A stretch of 33,367 bases of DNA. It comes from Longimicrobium sp. (lineage in GTDB: Bacteria > Gemmatimonadota > Gemmatimonadetes > Longimicrobiales > Longimicrobiaceae). The DNA is taken from positions 1-33,367 of the forward strand of contig DASVTZ010000118.1 of the NCBI GenBank assembly GCA_036387335.1, written 5' to 3'. Position numbers and translations under genes: made by a program. Each line of letters opens with the position of its first letter. Within the stretch, counting starts at the first letter, position 1. The notes beneath the pieces were generated by a model. It was given only the letters and a program-made list of their open reading frames with translations. It did no database searches and was not told the origin of the DNA. Shown here piece by piece: positions 15,214-23,245 of the stretch.

Positions 15214-17109
15214 ATGAAGGGAATCATCGCATTGCTGGGAGCCGCGGTGCTGGCCGCGGCGCCGTCGGCGGCGCAGAGCATGGCGGGGGCGGGGACGGAC
15301 ACCTCCGTCTTCCGGCCGCTCGACCTGCCCGCCGCGAACCTCTTCCGCACCGCCAGCGGCGCGCCCGGCCCGCGCTACTGGCAGCAGCGCGCCGACTACC
15401 GCATCGAGGCGTCGCTGGACACCGCGGCCGAGGTCCTCTCGGGGAGCGAGACGATTACCTACCGCAACAACTCGCCGGACACGCTCCGCTTCGTCTGGCT
15501 GCAGGTGGATCAGAACCTCTACCGGCCGGGGAGCCTCGGCTCGTTCCAGAACCCGTCCGACTCGCGCTGGGGCGCGCGCAACTTCCAGGGCGGCATCGAC
15601 CTGATGAACGTGCGCGCCGGGGGCGCGGCCGTCACGCCGTACATCTACGACACGATGGCGCGGCTGGACCTTCCCGCGCCGCTGGCGCCGGGGGCGAGCA
15701 CCACGTTCAGCATGTCGTGGCGCTTCCGAATTCCGGAGTACGGCTCCGACCGGCTGGCGCGGCAGGGCGACCTGTACGAGATCGCGCAGTGGTACCCGCG
15801 CATGGCCGTCTACGACGACGTGCGCGGGTGGAACACGCAGCCGTACCTGGGACAGGGCGAGTTCTACCGCGAGTTCGGCGACTACGACGTGGCCGTGACG
15901 CTCCCCGCCAGCTACGTGATGGCATCCACGGGGACGCTGCAGAACCCGTTGGAGGTGCTCACCGCCACGCAGCGCGAGCGCCTCGCCCGCGCCGCGCGCG
16001 ACACGGCGCAGGTGGCCATCATCTCGGCCGCCGAGGTGGGGACGGCCGCCACCCGCCCGCGCACCACGGGCACGCTCACCTGGCGCTTTCAGGCACGCAA
16101 CGTTCCCGACTTCGCCTGGAGCGCATCGCCGCGGTTCCGGTGGGACTCGGAAAGCACCCGTGGCGTGCAGTGCCACGCGTACTACCAGCCGGACGCCACC
16201 GCGTGGGTGACGGCCGCGGACATGACCTGCTTCTCGATCCGCGAGTTCTCCGACCGCTGGTTCCCGTACCCCTGGCCCCAGGCCACCAGCGTCGCCGGGC
16301 CGGTGGGGGGGATGGAGTACCCGATGTTCGTGATGGTGCACTCCACGGGCGACGTGCAGGGCGTCTTCGGCACGATCGCGCATGAGCACGGGCACGAGTG
16401 GTTCCCCATGATCGTGCACAACCACGAGCGCCTCTTCGCGTGGATGGACGAAGGGTTCAACACCTTCATCGACACCTGGGCGAACGACCGCCGGTTCCCC
16501 GGCACCGACACGCGCACCTTCTACCGGCGGCAGGTGGAGCGCTTCCGCGACAGCGTGGGCGTGGTGCCGCTGATGACGCCGGCGGACCGCATTCCGCGCA
16601 ACCTCCTGGGGATCACCGGCTACCGCAAGCCGGCGTACGCGCTGCACCTGCTGCGCGACGAGGTGATCGGGCCGGAGGCGTTCGACCGCGGCTTCCGCGA
16701 GTACATCCGCCGCTGGGCGTACAAGCACCCGATGCCGGCCGACTTCTTCCGCACCATGGAGGACGTATCGGGCCGCAAGCTGGACTGGTTCTGGCGCGGC
16801 TGGTTCTACGGCACGGCGCCGCTGGACCTGGCGGTGGAGCGCGTGACGAACGCCGCCGCGGAGGGCGGGCAGGGCACCACGGCCACCATTCGCGTGGCGG
16901 CGCGGTCCGAAGTGGTGATGCCGGCCACCCTTCGCGTCACGATGGCCAACGGCCAGACGCGCGAGGTGCGCCTTCCCGAGTCCGTGTTTTTCGGCGGCAG
17001 CGGCTACGACGCCGTCCTGACGCTCCCCTCGGAGGTCACGCGCGCCGAGATCGACCCGGCGAACCGCCTTCCGGACCGGGACCGCACCAACAACGTCTGG
17101 ACGCGTTAG
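15214..17109 (+). CDS. Secreted M1-family zinc metallopeptidase
   Basis: 631 aa. Signal peptide MKGIIALLGAAVLAAAPSAAQ implies export. The gluzincin site is complete: H390-E391-HG-H394, then Glu413 in WMDEG after the expected 18-residue gap. The exopeptidase-type GxMEN motif appears as GGMEYPMF, with Tyr replacing Asn. The N-terminal beta domain is visible (SETITYRNNSPDTLRFVWLQ); after the catalytic domain come ~120 residues including a beta-rich domain ending NRLPDRDRTNNVW. M1 relatives of this length in Gemmatimonadota and Bacteroidota are mostly uncharacterised. No Shine-Dalgarno precedes the ATG; the start is fixed by the signal peptide. Confidence 0.92.
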   Translation: MKGIIALLGAAVLAAAPSAAQSMAGAGTDTSVFRPLDLPAANLFRTASGAPGPRYWQQRADYRIEASLDTAAEVLSGSETITYRNNSPDTLRFVWLQVDQNLYRPGSLGSFQNPSDSRWGARNFQGGIDLMNVRAGGAAVTPYIYDTMARLDLPAPLAPGASTTFSMSWRFRIPEYGSDRLARQGDLYEIAQWYPRMAVYDDVRGWNTQPYLGQGEFYREFGDYDVAVTLPASYVMASTGTLQNPLEVLTATQRERLARAARDTAQVAIISAAEVGTAATRPRTTGTLTWRFQARNVPDFAWSASPRFRWDSESTRGVQCHAYYQPDATAWVTAADMTCFSIREFSDRWFPYPWPQATSVAGPVGGMEYPMFVMVHSTGDVQGVFGTIAHEHGHEWFPMIVHNHERLFAWMDEGFNTFIDTWANDRRFPGTDTRTFYRRQVERFRDSVGVVPLMTPADRIPRNLLGITGYRKPAYALHLLRDEVIGPEAFDRGFREYIRRWAYKHPMPADFFRTMEDVSGRKLDWFWRGWFYGTAPLDLAVERVTNAAAEGGQGTTATIRVAARSEVVMPATLRVTMANGQTREVRLPESVFFGGSGYDAVLTLPSEVTRAEIDPANRLPDRDRTNNVWTR

Positions 17110-17127
17110 CCCCGGAGGAAAAGCCGT

Positions 17128-17586
17128 ATGGGATTGAAGCAGGGGTTCTTCCAGTGGGCCGGGCGGATGATGTTCGAGCGCCCGGTCCGCGGCCAGTCGG
17201 TCGTGGACCTGGCCTCCACCCTGAGCTCGTCGGGCGACGAGGTGCGCGAGCGGATCGCCGGCAAGGAGGGCACGCCGGCGAACGTGGCGCGGCTCCGCCA
17301 CATCATCGGCATCGAGCGCTGGGGCCAGCAGCGCCTGCGCGTCTTCCTCGGCGATCCCTTCGAGCCCGGCGGCCACCATCCGCACAAGCCCACCGACACG
17401 GACTGGCGCGCCCTCCAGACGGAGCTCGCCTCCACGCGCGCGGACACGGTGGCCCTCGCCGCCCAGCTCACCACCACCGACCTCGCGCGCACGGTGCCGC
17501 ACGACCAGTTCGGCCCGCTCACCGTGCGCGGCTGGCTGGCGTACCTGCAGCGCCACGCGCGGATGGAGTCGAAGCTGATGCGGTGA
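17128..17586 (+). CDS. DinB-like protein, small
   Basis: 152 aa; GGAGGA at 17114-17119 supports the ATG at 17128. The chain is mostly helical with LRHIIGIERWGQQRLRVFLG in the middle and a C-terminal LTVRGWLAYLQRHARMESKL, where His residues sit at positions typical of the DinB/YfiT metal-binding four-helix bundle. Such proteins are putative metal-dependent enzymes, some thiol transferases, but this one cannot be assigned a reaction. It follows the M1 gene by 18 bases, so is probably cotranscribed. A dispersed repeat starts right at its stop codon. Confidence 0.8.
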   Translation: MGLKQGFFQWAGRMMFERPVRGQSVVDLASTLSSSGDEVRERIAGKEGTPANVARLRHIIGIERWGQQRLRVFLGDPFEPGGHHPHKPTDTDWRALQTELASTRADTVALAAQLTTTDLARTVPHDQFGPLTVRGWLAYLQRHARMESKLMR

Positions 17587-17615
17587 GGGGCCCTCACCCC
17601 CGCTCGTTCCTCGCT

Positions 17616-17671
17616 GCCCCCTCTCCCGATAACAGGAGAGGGCTCCGCCCTCTGTTATCGAGAGAGGGGGC
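17616..17671. repeat. 56-base hairpin repeat, copy 1
   Basis: GCCCCCTCTCCCGATAACAG on the left pairs with CTGTTATCGAGAGAGGGGGC on the right around a GGC/TCC/GCC turn. Copies at 19187-19242 (inverted, identical) and 25915-25970 (one loop base different) have the same length. It follows CCCTCACCCCCGCTCGTTCC, which begins a few bases after the upstream stop codon. Likely a transcript-end structure or REP-like element. Confidence 0.9.
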
Positions 17672-17765
17672 GGGAAACAACGGCCCCCTCCCCCCGGCCC
17701 CCTCCCCCGCCTGCGGGGGCGCAGGGCGGGTGAGGGGGAGTTTCCGTTTGCGCCGCACAGGTCCC

Positions 17766-17924
17766 GTAGGGGCGCGATTTATCGCGCCCGTGCCCTCCCC
17801 CGCTCTGCCGCCCCCACCCACCGACGCCCGTAGGGGCAGACCTGCGTGTCTGCCCACCGCCTGCACCACGCAGACCCCCGCCCACGTACACCAATCCCGT
17901 AGGGGCCGCCCCACGTGGCTGCCC
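17766..17924. repeat. Three GTAGGGGC hairpin repeats
   Basis: 17766-17789: GTAGGGGCGCGA around TTTA, closing TCGCGCCC. 17830-17855: GTAGGGGCAGAC, closing GTCTGCCC. 17899-17924: GTAGGGGCCGCC, closing GGCTGCCC. Each starts with GTAGGGGC and ends with GCCC, with a different stem. Two of the three reappear in inverted orientation at 19064-19157, and one more lies at 33145-33168. No coding frame is supported from 17587 to 18031. Confidence 0.85.
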
Positions 17925-17975
17925 GTGCCCGCCTCCGGCGCGAATCCCTGCGGCGGGCACGGACACACGCAAACC

Positions 17976-18005
17976 GCCCCTCTCCCAGCGATTCGGGAGA
18001 GGGGC
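17976..18005 (-). terminator. Hairpin after the 4-TM gene
   Basis: GCCCCTCTCCC and GGGAGAGGGGC form an 11-bp stem about 27 bases after the stop of the minus-strand gene at 18032. The approach sequence (reverse of CGAGGAACGAGCGGGGAGAG) is the same CTCGTTCCTCG motif that precedes the hairpins at 17616 and 33090, showing a common post-stop element. There is no U tract. Confidence 0.55.
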
Positions 18006-18031
18006 GGCGAGGAACGAGCGGGGAGAGGACC

Positions 18032-18427
18032 CTATGCCCAGGGCCGCAGCGAGCGCGCGATCAGCCCGATGCCGCCCATCAGCAGCCCGAGCATCATCAG
18101 GGTGCTGAAGAGGGAGGTGGGCTGGAAGTAGACGTCCAGGTTCATCAGGATGCCGGCGAAGATGATGGCGACTCCCGCCACCGACAGGAGCCACCCCAGC
18201 GGGTTGCGCCCGTTGAAGAAGAGGAGCGCGACCCCCGCCATGAACGGGATCAGCGACATCCCGAACCCGCTCACCCCCCACAGGCGCCATCCCCCCGTCG
18301 TCACCACCACGCGGCTGGTGACGAGGTAGGCCCCGGCCGAGGCCATCGCCACACCCAGCAGGAAGGCGCCCACACCGCCCTCGGTGCCGCCCGCACCCCG
18401 GCCGCTCCCGGTGACATCTTCGCTCAT
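18032..18427 (-). CDS. Small four-helix membrane protein of unknown function
   Basis: 131 aa. After a Gly-rich N-terminus (~20 aa) four hydrophobic segments are visible: VGAFLLGVAMASAGAYLV, FGMSLIPFMAGVALLFF, GWLLSVAGVAIIFAGILM and FSTLMMLGLLMGGIGLIA. No catalytic motif is seen. AGGAGG lies eight bases before the ATG at 18427, a strong ribosome site. It follows the zinc-ribbon gene by 27 bases and must be cotranscribed with it. The family is not recognised; a membrane partner for the zinc-ribbon protein is an inference from context. Confidence 0.8.
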   Translation of the reverse strand: MSEDVTGSGRGAGGTEGGVGAFLLGVAMASAGAYLVTSRVVVTTGGWRLWGVSGFGMSLIPFMAGVALLFFNGRNPLGWLLSVAGVAIIFAGILMNLDVYFQPTSLFSTLMMLGLLMGGIGLIARSLRPWA

Positions 18428-18454
18428 CTCGACCTCCTGGAAGGGAAAGGGGCG

Positions 18455-19021
18455 CTACGCGGCCGCGCCGCACTGGGAACAGAACCGCGCGGACGCGGCC
18501 AGTACGGCGCCGCACCCCTTGCAGTTGCACGGCAGGTTCAGCGGCGCGCTGCACACGGGACAGAACCGCCCCCCGCTGACCGGCGTCCCGCACGCGCCGC
18601 ACTCCGGCACCTCGACGGCGGGCACCTCGGCCGCGGGCGCGGCGACCCTGGCCTCCGGCGCGACCGCGCACGGGGTGCACATCCGCGCGTCCTCGCTCCA
18701 GCAGGCGGCGCACACGTCGTCCGCGCAGCGCGTGCAGCGGTGGAGGTGACGGCGCGCCTCCCCGGCCGCGCGGGCGAGGGCCTCGTCGTGCCCGCGATCC
18801 CACGCGGGGCCGCGCGTCTCGTGAATCGCCGTGCGCGCCGCACCGAACATCCCGCCCAGCAGATCGTCCGCGGCCCCGAGCGCCCTGTCCAGCGTCAGCA
18901 CCGCGTGCCGCTCGAACTCCGATCTCCATTCCGCGCCGCATCGCGCGCACCGGAACGCGAACTGGAACCCCTGCGCGGTGGAGAAATCTTCGGAGGGCGT
19001 CGGGAGGCGCGGATCGGGCAT
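18455..19021 (-). CDS. Zinc-ribbon protein with several Cys knuckles
   Basis: 188 aa. CxxC pairs occur at CARCGAEW (~24), CTRCADDVCAACW (~95-107), CTPC (~115), CGACGTPVSGGRFCPVCSAP (~142), and CNCKGCGAVL...FCSQCG near the C-terminus. The last two are tandem zinc-ribbon domains of the double-ribbon type; the central block resembles a B-box-like knuckle. A helical stretch at ~40-90 has a Gly-rich segment (GALGAADDLLGGMFGAARTA). No enzymatic motif. It may scaffold or sense at the membrane with the downstream 4-TM protein; this is inferred only from gene order. Upstream and downstream gaps are mirror-image repeats. Confidence 0.8.
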   Translation of the reverse strand: MPDPRLPTPSEDFSTAQGFQFAFRCARCGAEWRSEFERHAVLTLDRALGAADDLLGGMFGAARTAIHETRGPAWDRGHDEALARAAGEARRHLHRCTRCADDVCAACWSEDARMCTPCAVAPEARVAAPAAEVPAVEVPECGACGTPVSGGRFCPVCSAPLNLPCNCKGCGAVLAASARFCSQCGAAA

Positions 19022-19063
19022 GCGGAGGGCGCGGGGAGCGGGCGTCGGTGCGGCGGAGAGGGC

Positions 19064-19157
19064 GGGCAGACACGCAGGTCTGCCCCTACCGAAATCGGCG
19101 TGCGGGGGCGGGCGACGGAGCAGTCCGTGACACGGGCGCGATAAATCGCGCCCCTAC
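19064..19157. repeat. Two GTAGGGGC hairpin repeats, inverted copies of 17766-17855
   Basis: 19064-19089 is the reverse complement of the GTAGGGGCAGAC hairpin and 19134-19157 that of the GTAGGGGCGCGA hairpin. Their order mirrors the left cluster. Confidence 0.85.
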
Positions 19158-19186
19158 GGCATCCGGTGTCGCGCCACGGTACCCAC

Positions 19187-19242
19187 GCCCCCTCTCTCGA
19201 TAACAGAGGGCGGAGCCCTCTCCTGTTATCGGGAGAGGGGGC
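19187..19242. repeat. 56-base hairpin repeat, copy 2 (inverted)
   Basis: Reverse complement of 17616-17671 with no differences. On its minus-strand upstream side GGGGCCCTCACCCCC abuts the stop codon of the kinase gene, just as in copy 1 after the DinB-like gene. Confidence 0.9.
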
Positions 19243-19275
19243 AGGCGAGTGTAACGAGCCGGGGGTGAGGGCCCC

Positions 19276-20196
19276 TCACGCCGCCTCCACCGCCGGTTGC
19301 CGCAGGTGCTGGGCGAGGGCGGCGACCAGGACCTGCGAGAAGGCCAGCGGGCGGAGGCGCGTCATCTCGCCCTCGGCGCCCATGTGGCGGCCGACCAGCT
19401 CGGGGCGGTAGGTGTCGGGGAAGCGCTCGCCGGCCCAGGCGTCCAGCGCCTCGCCGGCCAGGCCGCTCTCCACGTGCAGCACCACGCCATCCGCTTCCTC
19501 CTCCACCCGCACGTGCCCGCCGAAGCGCTCCAGCTTCCCCTGGCCGCGGATCACGTCGGCGGCGTGGCGGCGGAGGAGGACGGAGGCGCGCACCTCGCTG
19601 TCGGGGGCGTCCCACTCGGGTACCTCGTAGCGCACCACCACGTCCGCGCGCTCGGCCTGGGGCAGGACGTACTCCTTGCTGTCCAGCAGGTGCTGCGCGA
19701 TGTGCTTGAGGACCTGCGCCTCGGTGTAGCCGCGCGTCCTGACGTCGCGCCGGAGCTTCCAGCGGAAGAGGAGCTCCGGCTCGGGGTAGAGGAAGACGGC
19801 CAGGTCGTACATCTCGCGCAGGTCGTCCGTGGGAAAGCCCAGCAGCCCGCGGACGATCACGACCTCGTTGGGCTCCAGCACGCGCTGGGCGCCAAAGGTG
19901 CCGTCGCTGTGGTCGTACGCGCGGTTGCGGATGGGGCGGCCGCGGCGGAAGAGCGCCAGGTGCTCCCTCACCAGCCCCAGGTTGTGCACGGATGGGTGGA
20001 GCGCGGTGAGCCCCATCTCCTCGCGCTCGGCGCGGGTGAAGCGGTGGTAGTCGTCCAGCTCCAGGGTGGCGACGCGCTCCGGCCCCAGCAGCTCGCGGAC
20101 GCCCTGCGCCACCGTGTTCTTGCCGCTCCCGGAGTCGCCGCTGATCCCCACGATGAAGGGGCGCGGCGCGGTGTCCGTCGGTGTGCCGTCCGTCAT
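19276..20196 (-). CDS. Phosphoribulokinase/uridine-kinase family protein with altered Walker A
   Basis: 306 aa P-loop kinase. The N-terminal IVGISGDSGSGKNTVAQGV matches the family P-loop, but residue 27 is Asn where Ser or Thr normally coordinates magnesium (Thr28 follows). LELDDYHRFTRAEREEMGLTA, then LHPSVHNLGLVREHLALFRRG and NRAYDHSDGTFG closely follow the class II phosphoribulokinase pattern of cyanobacteria and plants (LDDYH, TALDP..NNFDL, Y.H..G). VVIVRGLLGFPTDDLREMYD takes the place of the VVVEGLHPLYD motif, losing the Glu; RWKLRRDVRTRGYT is kept. No RuBisCO gene is near. It may be a divergent PRK, another sugar kinase, or catalytically changed. Confidence 0.8.
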   Translation of the reverse strand: MTDGTPTDTAPRPFIVGISGDSGSGKNTVAQGVRELLGPERVATLELDDYHRFTRAEREEMGLTALHPSVHNLGLVREHLALFRRGRPIRNRAYDHSDGTFGAQRVLEPNEVVIVRGLLGFPTDDLREMYDLAVFLYPEPELLFRWKLRRDVRTRGYTEAQVLKHIAQHLLDSKEYVLPQAERADVVVRYEVPEWDAPDSEVRASVLLRRHAADVIRGQGKLERFGGHVRVEEEADGVVLHVESGLAGEALDAWAGERFPDTYRPELVGRHMGAEGEMTRLRPLAFSQVLVAALAQHLRQPAVEAA

Positions 20197-20275
20197 GGAC
20201 GGGCGCCCGGGGCGCTCAGTGCGCGAATGCCGGCCATGGCGTGGACCTCGTGCTTGGGTGTGGGGATGGGCTTAC

Positions 20276-20281
20276 AGGATA
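20276..20281 (-). promoter_or_regulatory. Possible -10 element (TATCCT) for the kinase gene
   Basis: Reading leftwards, GCTATCCTGTAAG lies 80 bases before the ATG at 20196, directly beside the heptamer array. No -35 match. Weak candidate. Confidence 0.2.
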
Positions 20282-20291
20282 GCGACCGGAG

Positions 20292-20429
20292 GGGGAATGG
20301 GGAATGGGGAATGGGGAATGGGGAATGGGGAATCGAACGATCCGCCGACGCCCCAACCCGGCGAATGCACCCGGCACCCCGCCCGGCGCGGATCCACCCA
20401 TTCCCCATTCCCCCTATTCCCCATTCCCC
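20292..20429. repeat. Inverted GGGGAAT / ATTCCCC heptamer arrays without a gene inside
   Basis: Six exact GGGGAAT units at 20292-20333 face four ATTCCCC units at 20400-20429 (one with an extra CT) across 66 bases that hold no gene. The right array touches the polA stop codon (20429-20431). The same pair of arrays, same orientation, brackets the S23-type gene at 29271-29636. Confidence 0.9.
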
Positions 20430-23200
20430 TACTTGGTTTCCAGCCAATTCGTTCCCGTTCCGCTCTCCACCCGCAGCGGCACGTCCAGCTGCATCGCGTT
20501 CTCCATGTGGTCGCGCACGCGGGCCAGCAGGGCGTCGGCGCCGGATTGGGGGACTTCGAAGAGGAGCTCGTCGTGCACCTGCAGCAGCATGCGGGCGCCG
20601 CCGGAGTCGCGCTTCAGCTCTTCGTGGATGCGGATCATGGCGATCTTGATCAGGTCCGCGGAGGAGCCCTGGATGGGGGCGTTGGTCGCCGCGCGCTCGC
20701 CGAAGGCGCGCACGTTGAAGTTGCGCGAGGTGATCTCCGGGATGTAGCGGCGGCGGCCCGTAATCGTCTCCACGTAGCCGTGCGTGCGCCCGAACTCGAT
20801 CTGCTCGTCCAGGTAGCGGCGCACGCCGGGGAAGCGCTCGAAGTACTGCTCGATGAACGTCTTCGCCTCCGCCTGCGTGATGCCCAGGCGGCCGGCGAGC
20901 GAGAAGGGGCCGATGCCGTAGATGATGGCGAAGTTGGTGGTCTTCGCCCGGTCGCGCATCTCCTTCGTCACCTCCTCCGGCGCCACGCCGAAGATGAGGG
21001 CCGCGGTCTGGCGGTGGATGTCCGCGCCGGAGCGGAAGGCCTCCACGAACGCGGGATCGCCGGAGTAGTGCGCCAGGATGCGCAGCTCGATCTGCGAGTA
21101 GTCCGCCGACACGAAGACGTTCCCCTCCGCCGGGATGAAGCCGCGGCGGATCTCGGCGCCCATCTCCGTGCGGATGGGGATGTTCTGCAGGTTCGGATCG
21201 GTGGAGGAGAGGCGCCCCGTGGCCGCCACCGTCTGGTTGAACGAGGTGTGGATGCGCCCCGTCTCCGGGTTCACCATTACCGGCAGCGCCTCCACGTAGG
21301 TGCCGCGCAGCTTCTCCAGCTGGCGGTACTTCATGAGCAGCGTGGGAAGGGTGTGCCCCTGCGCAGCCAGAGCCTGCAGCACGTCCACGTCGGTGGAGGC
21401 GCCCGTCTTGGTGCGCTTGATGATGGGGAGCCCCAGCCGCACGAAGAGGATCTCGCGGAGCTGCAGGTTGCTGCCGATGTTGAACTCCGTCCCCGCCTCC
21501 GCGTAGATCTCGCGCTCCACCTCGCGCAGCTTGACGACCAGCTCCTCGTTCATCCGCGCGAAGAAGGGCTCGTCGATGCGGATGCCGGCCCACTCCATGT
21601 CCGCCAGCACCTCGATCAGCGGCATCTCGATGTCGCGGAAGAGCGGCTCCAGGTGCAGCCGCTCCAGCTCCGGCCCGAACCGCTCGGCCAGCTGCAGCGC
21701 GACGTCGGTGTCCTCGCAGGCGTAGTCGCGCGCGGCCTCCAGCTCCACCTCGGCAAAGGGGATCTGCGCCTTTCCCTTGCCCGTGACCTCGTCGTAGGTG
21801 GTGGTCTTGTAGTCCAGGTGCTGCAGGGCGAGCGAGTCCAGCCCGTGCTCGCGGCGCCCCGGCTCCAGCAGGTAGCTCGCGATCATCGTGTCGAAGTCGA
21901 CCCCCCTGAGGTCGATCCCGGCGCGGCGGAAGACCAGGAAGTCGTACTTCAGGTTCTGCCCCACCTTGCGGACAGTCGGGTCTTCCAGCAGACGCACCAG
22001 CGGCTCCACCTCGTCTGAGTGCAGCGGCGGCAGGTTGCGCACGGTCTCCGGCGGCACGTCGCCCACCTCCAGCTCCCCCTGGGACCGCGTGCGGTGGCCG
22101 AAGGGGAGGTAGAACCCCTCGCCCGGGACGATGGAGATCGAGATCCCCGCCAGGTCGGCGCGCATGGGGTCGGTGCTGCTCGTCTCCGTGTCCACCGCGA
22201 AGCGGCCGGCCGCGCGGGCGGCCTCCACCAGGGCGTGCAGCTCGCTGACCTCCTGCACGAGCTGGTAGTCGGCCACGGGGCGCGGCTCCTCCGCCTGCTC
22301 GGGGGCGGGGCCGGCCCAGTCGCGCACCAGCGAGTGGAACTCCAGCGCCAGCATCAGCTCCTTGAGCGCCGGGCGGTCGGGCTCCTTGCGGCGCAGCGCC
22401 TCCACGTCCAGCTCCACCGGCAGGTCGCGGCGGATGGTGACGAGCTGCTTGGAGAGGAGCGCCGCGTCGCGGCAGGCGATGAGGGCCTCGCGGGCGCGCT
22501 TCGCCTTGATCTCGTCCACGTGCTCCAGGATGCGGTCCATCCCGCCGTACTGCTCGATGAGCTGCACCGCCGTCTTGGGCCCGATCCCCTGCACCCCCGG
22601 CACGTTGTCCGACGCATCGCCGATCAGCCCCAGGTAGTCCGTCACGTGCTCGGGAGAGACGCCCAGCCGCTCGTGCGCGTTGCGGGTGTCCACCCACTCC
22701 TCGTCCACCGCCTGCGGGCCGCCGCGACCGGGGTTCAGCAGGCACACGCCGGGGCGGATCAGCTGATAGAAGTCCTTGTCGCCGGACACGATGACCGTCT
22801 CCAGCTCCGCCGCGCACGCCTGCTCGGCCAGCGTGCCGATCACGTCGTCCGCCTCGTAGCCGGGAAGCTCCAGGATGGGGATGCGGAACGCCTCCACGAT
22901 CTGCCGGATGCGCGCCAGCGAGCTCTCCAGCTCGCTCGGCATCTTTTCGCGCGTGGCCTTGTAGTCCGGGTAGATGACGTGGCGGTCCGAGGTGCCGGCG
23001 TCGAACACCATCCCCAGGTAGTCGGGCTCGTGCTGCTCGATCACCTTGATGAGGAACTTGGTGACCCCCCACGCCGCCGAGGTGTTCTCCCCCCTGGACG
23101 AGATCAGCGGGCGCGAGATCAGGGCGAAAAAGGCGCGGTAGATCAGCGCATAGCCGTCGATCAGGTAGAGGCGGGGGCGGGTCTTTTCGGGCTTGTCCAC
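20429..23200 (-). CDS. polA: DNA polymerase I
   Basis: 923 aa. The 5' nuclease domain spans ~1-300 (LYLIDGYALIYRAFFAL, GYEADDVIGTLA, VSGDKDFYQL, GDASDNVPGVQGIGPKTA). The proofreading domain looks active: FAVDTETSS (Exo I), GQNLKYDFLVF (Exo II) and YACEDTDVAL (Exo III). Polymerase motifs: A, VSADYSQIELRILAH; B, RDRAKTTNFAIIYGIG with Phe at the dideoxy-discriminating position; C, LLQVHDELLFEVP. The frame opens far upstream, but homology begins at VDKPEKTRPRLYLIDG, so the GTG at 23200 is taken as start; no ATG lies close. It repairs gaps and removes Okazaki primers. Divergent from the lipoprotein gene. Confidence 0.97.
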   Translation of the reverse strand: MDKPEKTRPRLYLIDGYALIYRAFFALISRPLISSRGENTSAAWGVTKFLIKVIEQHEPDYLGMVFDAGTSDRHVIYPDYKATREKMPSELESSLARIRQIVEAFRIPILELPGYEADDVIGTLAEQACAAELETVIVSGDKDFYQLIRPGVCLLNPGRGGPQAVDEEWVDTRNAHERLGVSPEHVTDYLGLIGDASDNVPGVQGIGPKTAVQLIEQYGGMDRILEHVDEIKAKRAREALIACRDAALLSKQLVTIRRDLPVELDVEALRRKEPDRPALKELMLALEFHSLVRDWAGPAPEQAEEPRPVADYQLVQEVSELHALVEAARAAGRFAVDTETSSTDPMRADLAGISISIVPGEGFYLPFGHRTRSQGELEVGDVPPETVRNLPPLHSDEVEPLVRLLEDPTVRKVGQNLKYDFLVFRRAGIDLRGVDFDTMIASYLLEPGRREHGLDSLALQHLDYKTTTYDEVTGKGKAQIPFAEVELEAARDYACEDTDVALQLAERFGPELERLHLEPLFRDIEMPLIEVLADMEWAGIRIDEPFFARMNEELVVKLREVEREIYAEAGTEFNIGSNLQLREILFVRLGLPIIKRTKTGASTDVDVLQALAAQGHTLPTLLMKYRQLEKLRGTYVEALPVMVNPETGRIHTSFNQTVAATGRLSSTDPNLQNIPIRTEMGAEIRRGFIPAEGNVFVSADYSQIELRILAHYSGDPAFVEAFRSGADIHRQTAALIFGVAPEEVTKEMRDRAKTTNFAIIYGIGPFSLAGRLGITQAEAKTFIEQYFERFPGVRRYLDEQIEFGRTHGYVETITGRRRYIPEITSRNFNVRAFGERAATNAPIQGSSADLIKIAMIRIHEELKRDSGGARMLLQVHDELLFEVPQSGADALLARVRDHMENAMQLDVPLRVESGTGTNWLETK

Positions 23201-23245
23201 GGCGGGCCGGGGTCGGGATGTGCGGTTGGCGCGGTGCTGGGCGGC

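Noticed and set aside
14131-17556. 1141-codon open frame on the minus strand antisense to EamA and M1 genes
   Set aside because: High GC makes stop codons rare in shadow frames; the translation is Arg/Gly/His/Val-rich with no motif, and the plus-strand genes are certain.
20193-20430. Short frames reading MGNGEWG or PHSPFPI repeats through the GGGGAAT arrays
   Set aside because: They are translations of a tandem repeat with no ribosome site or homology.
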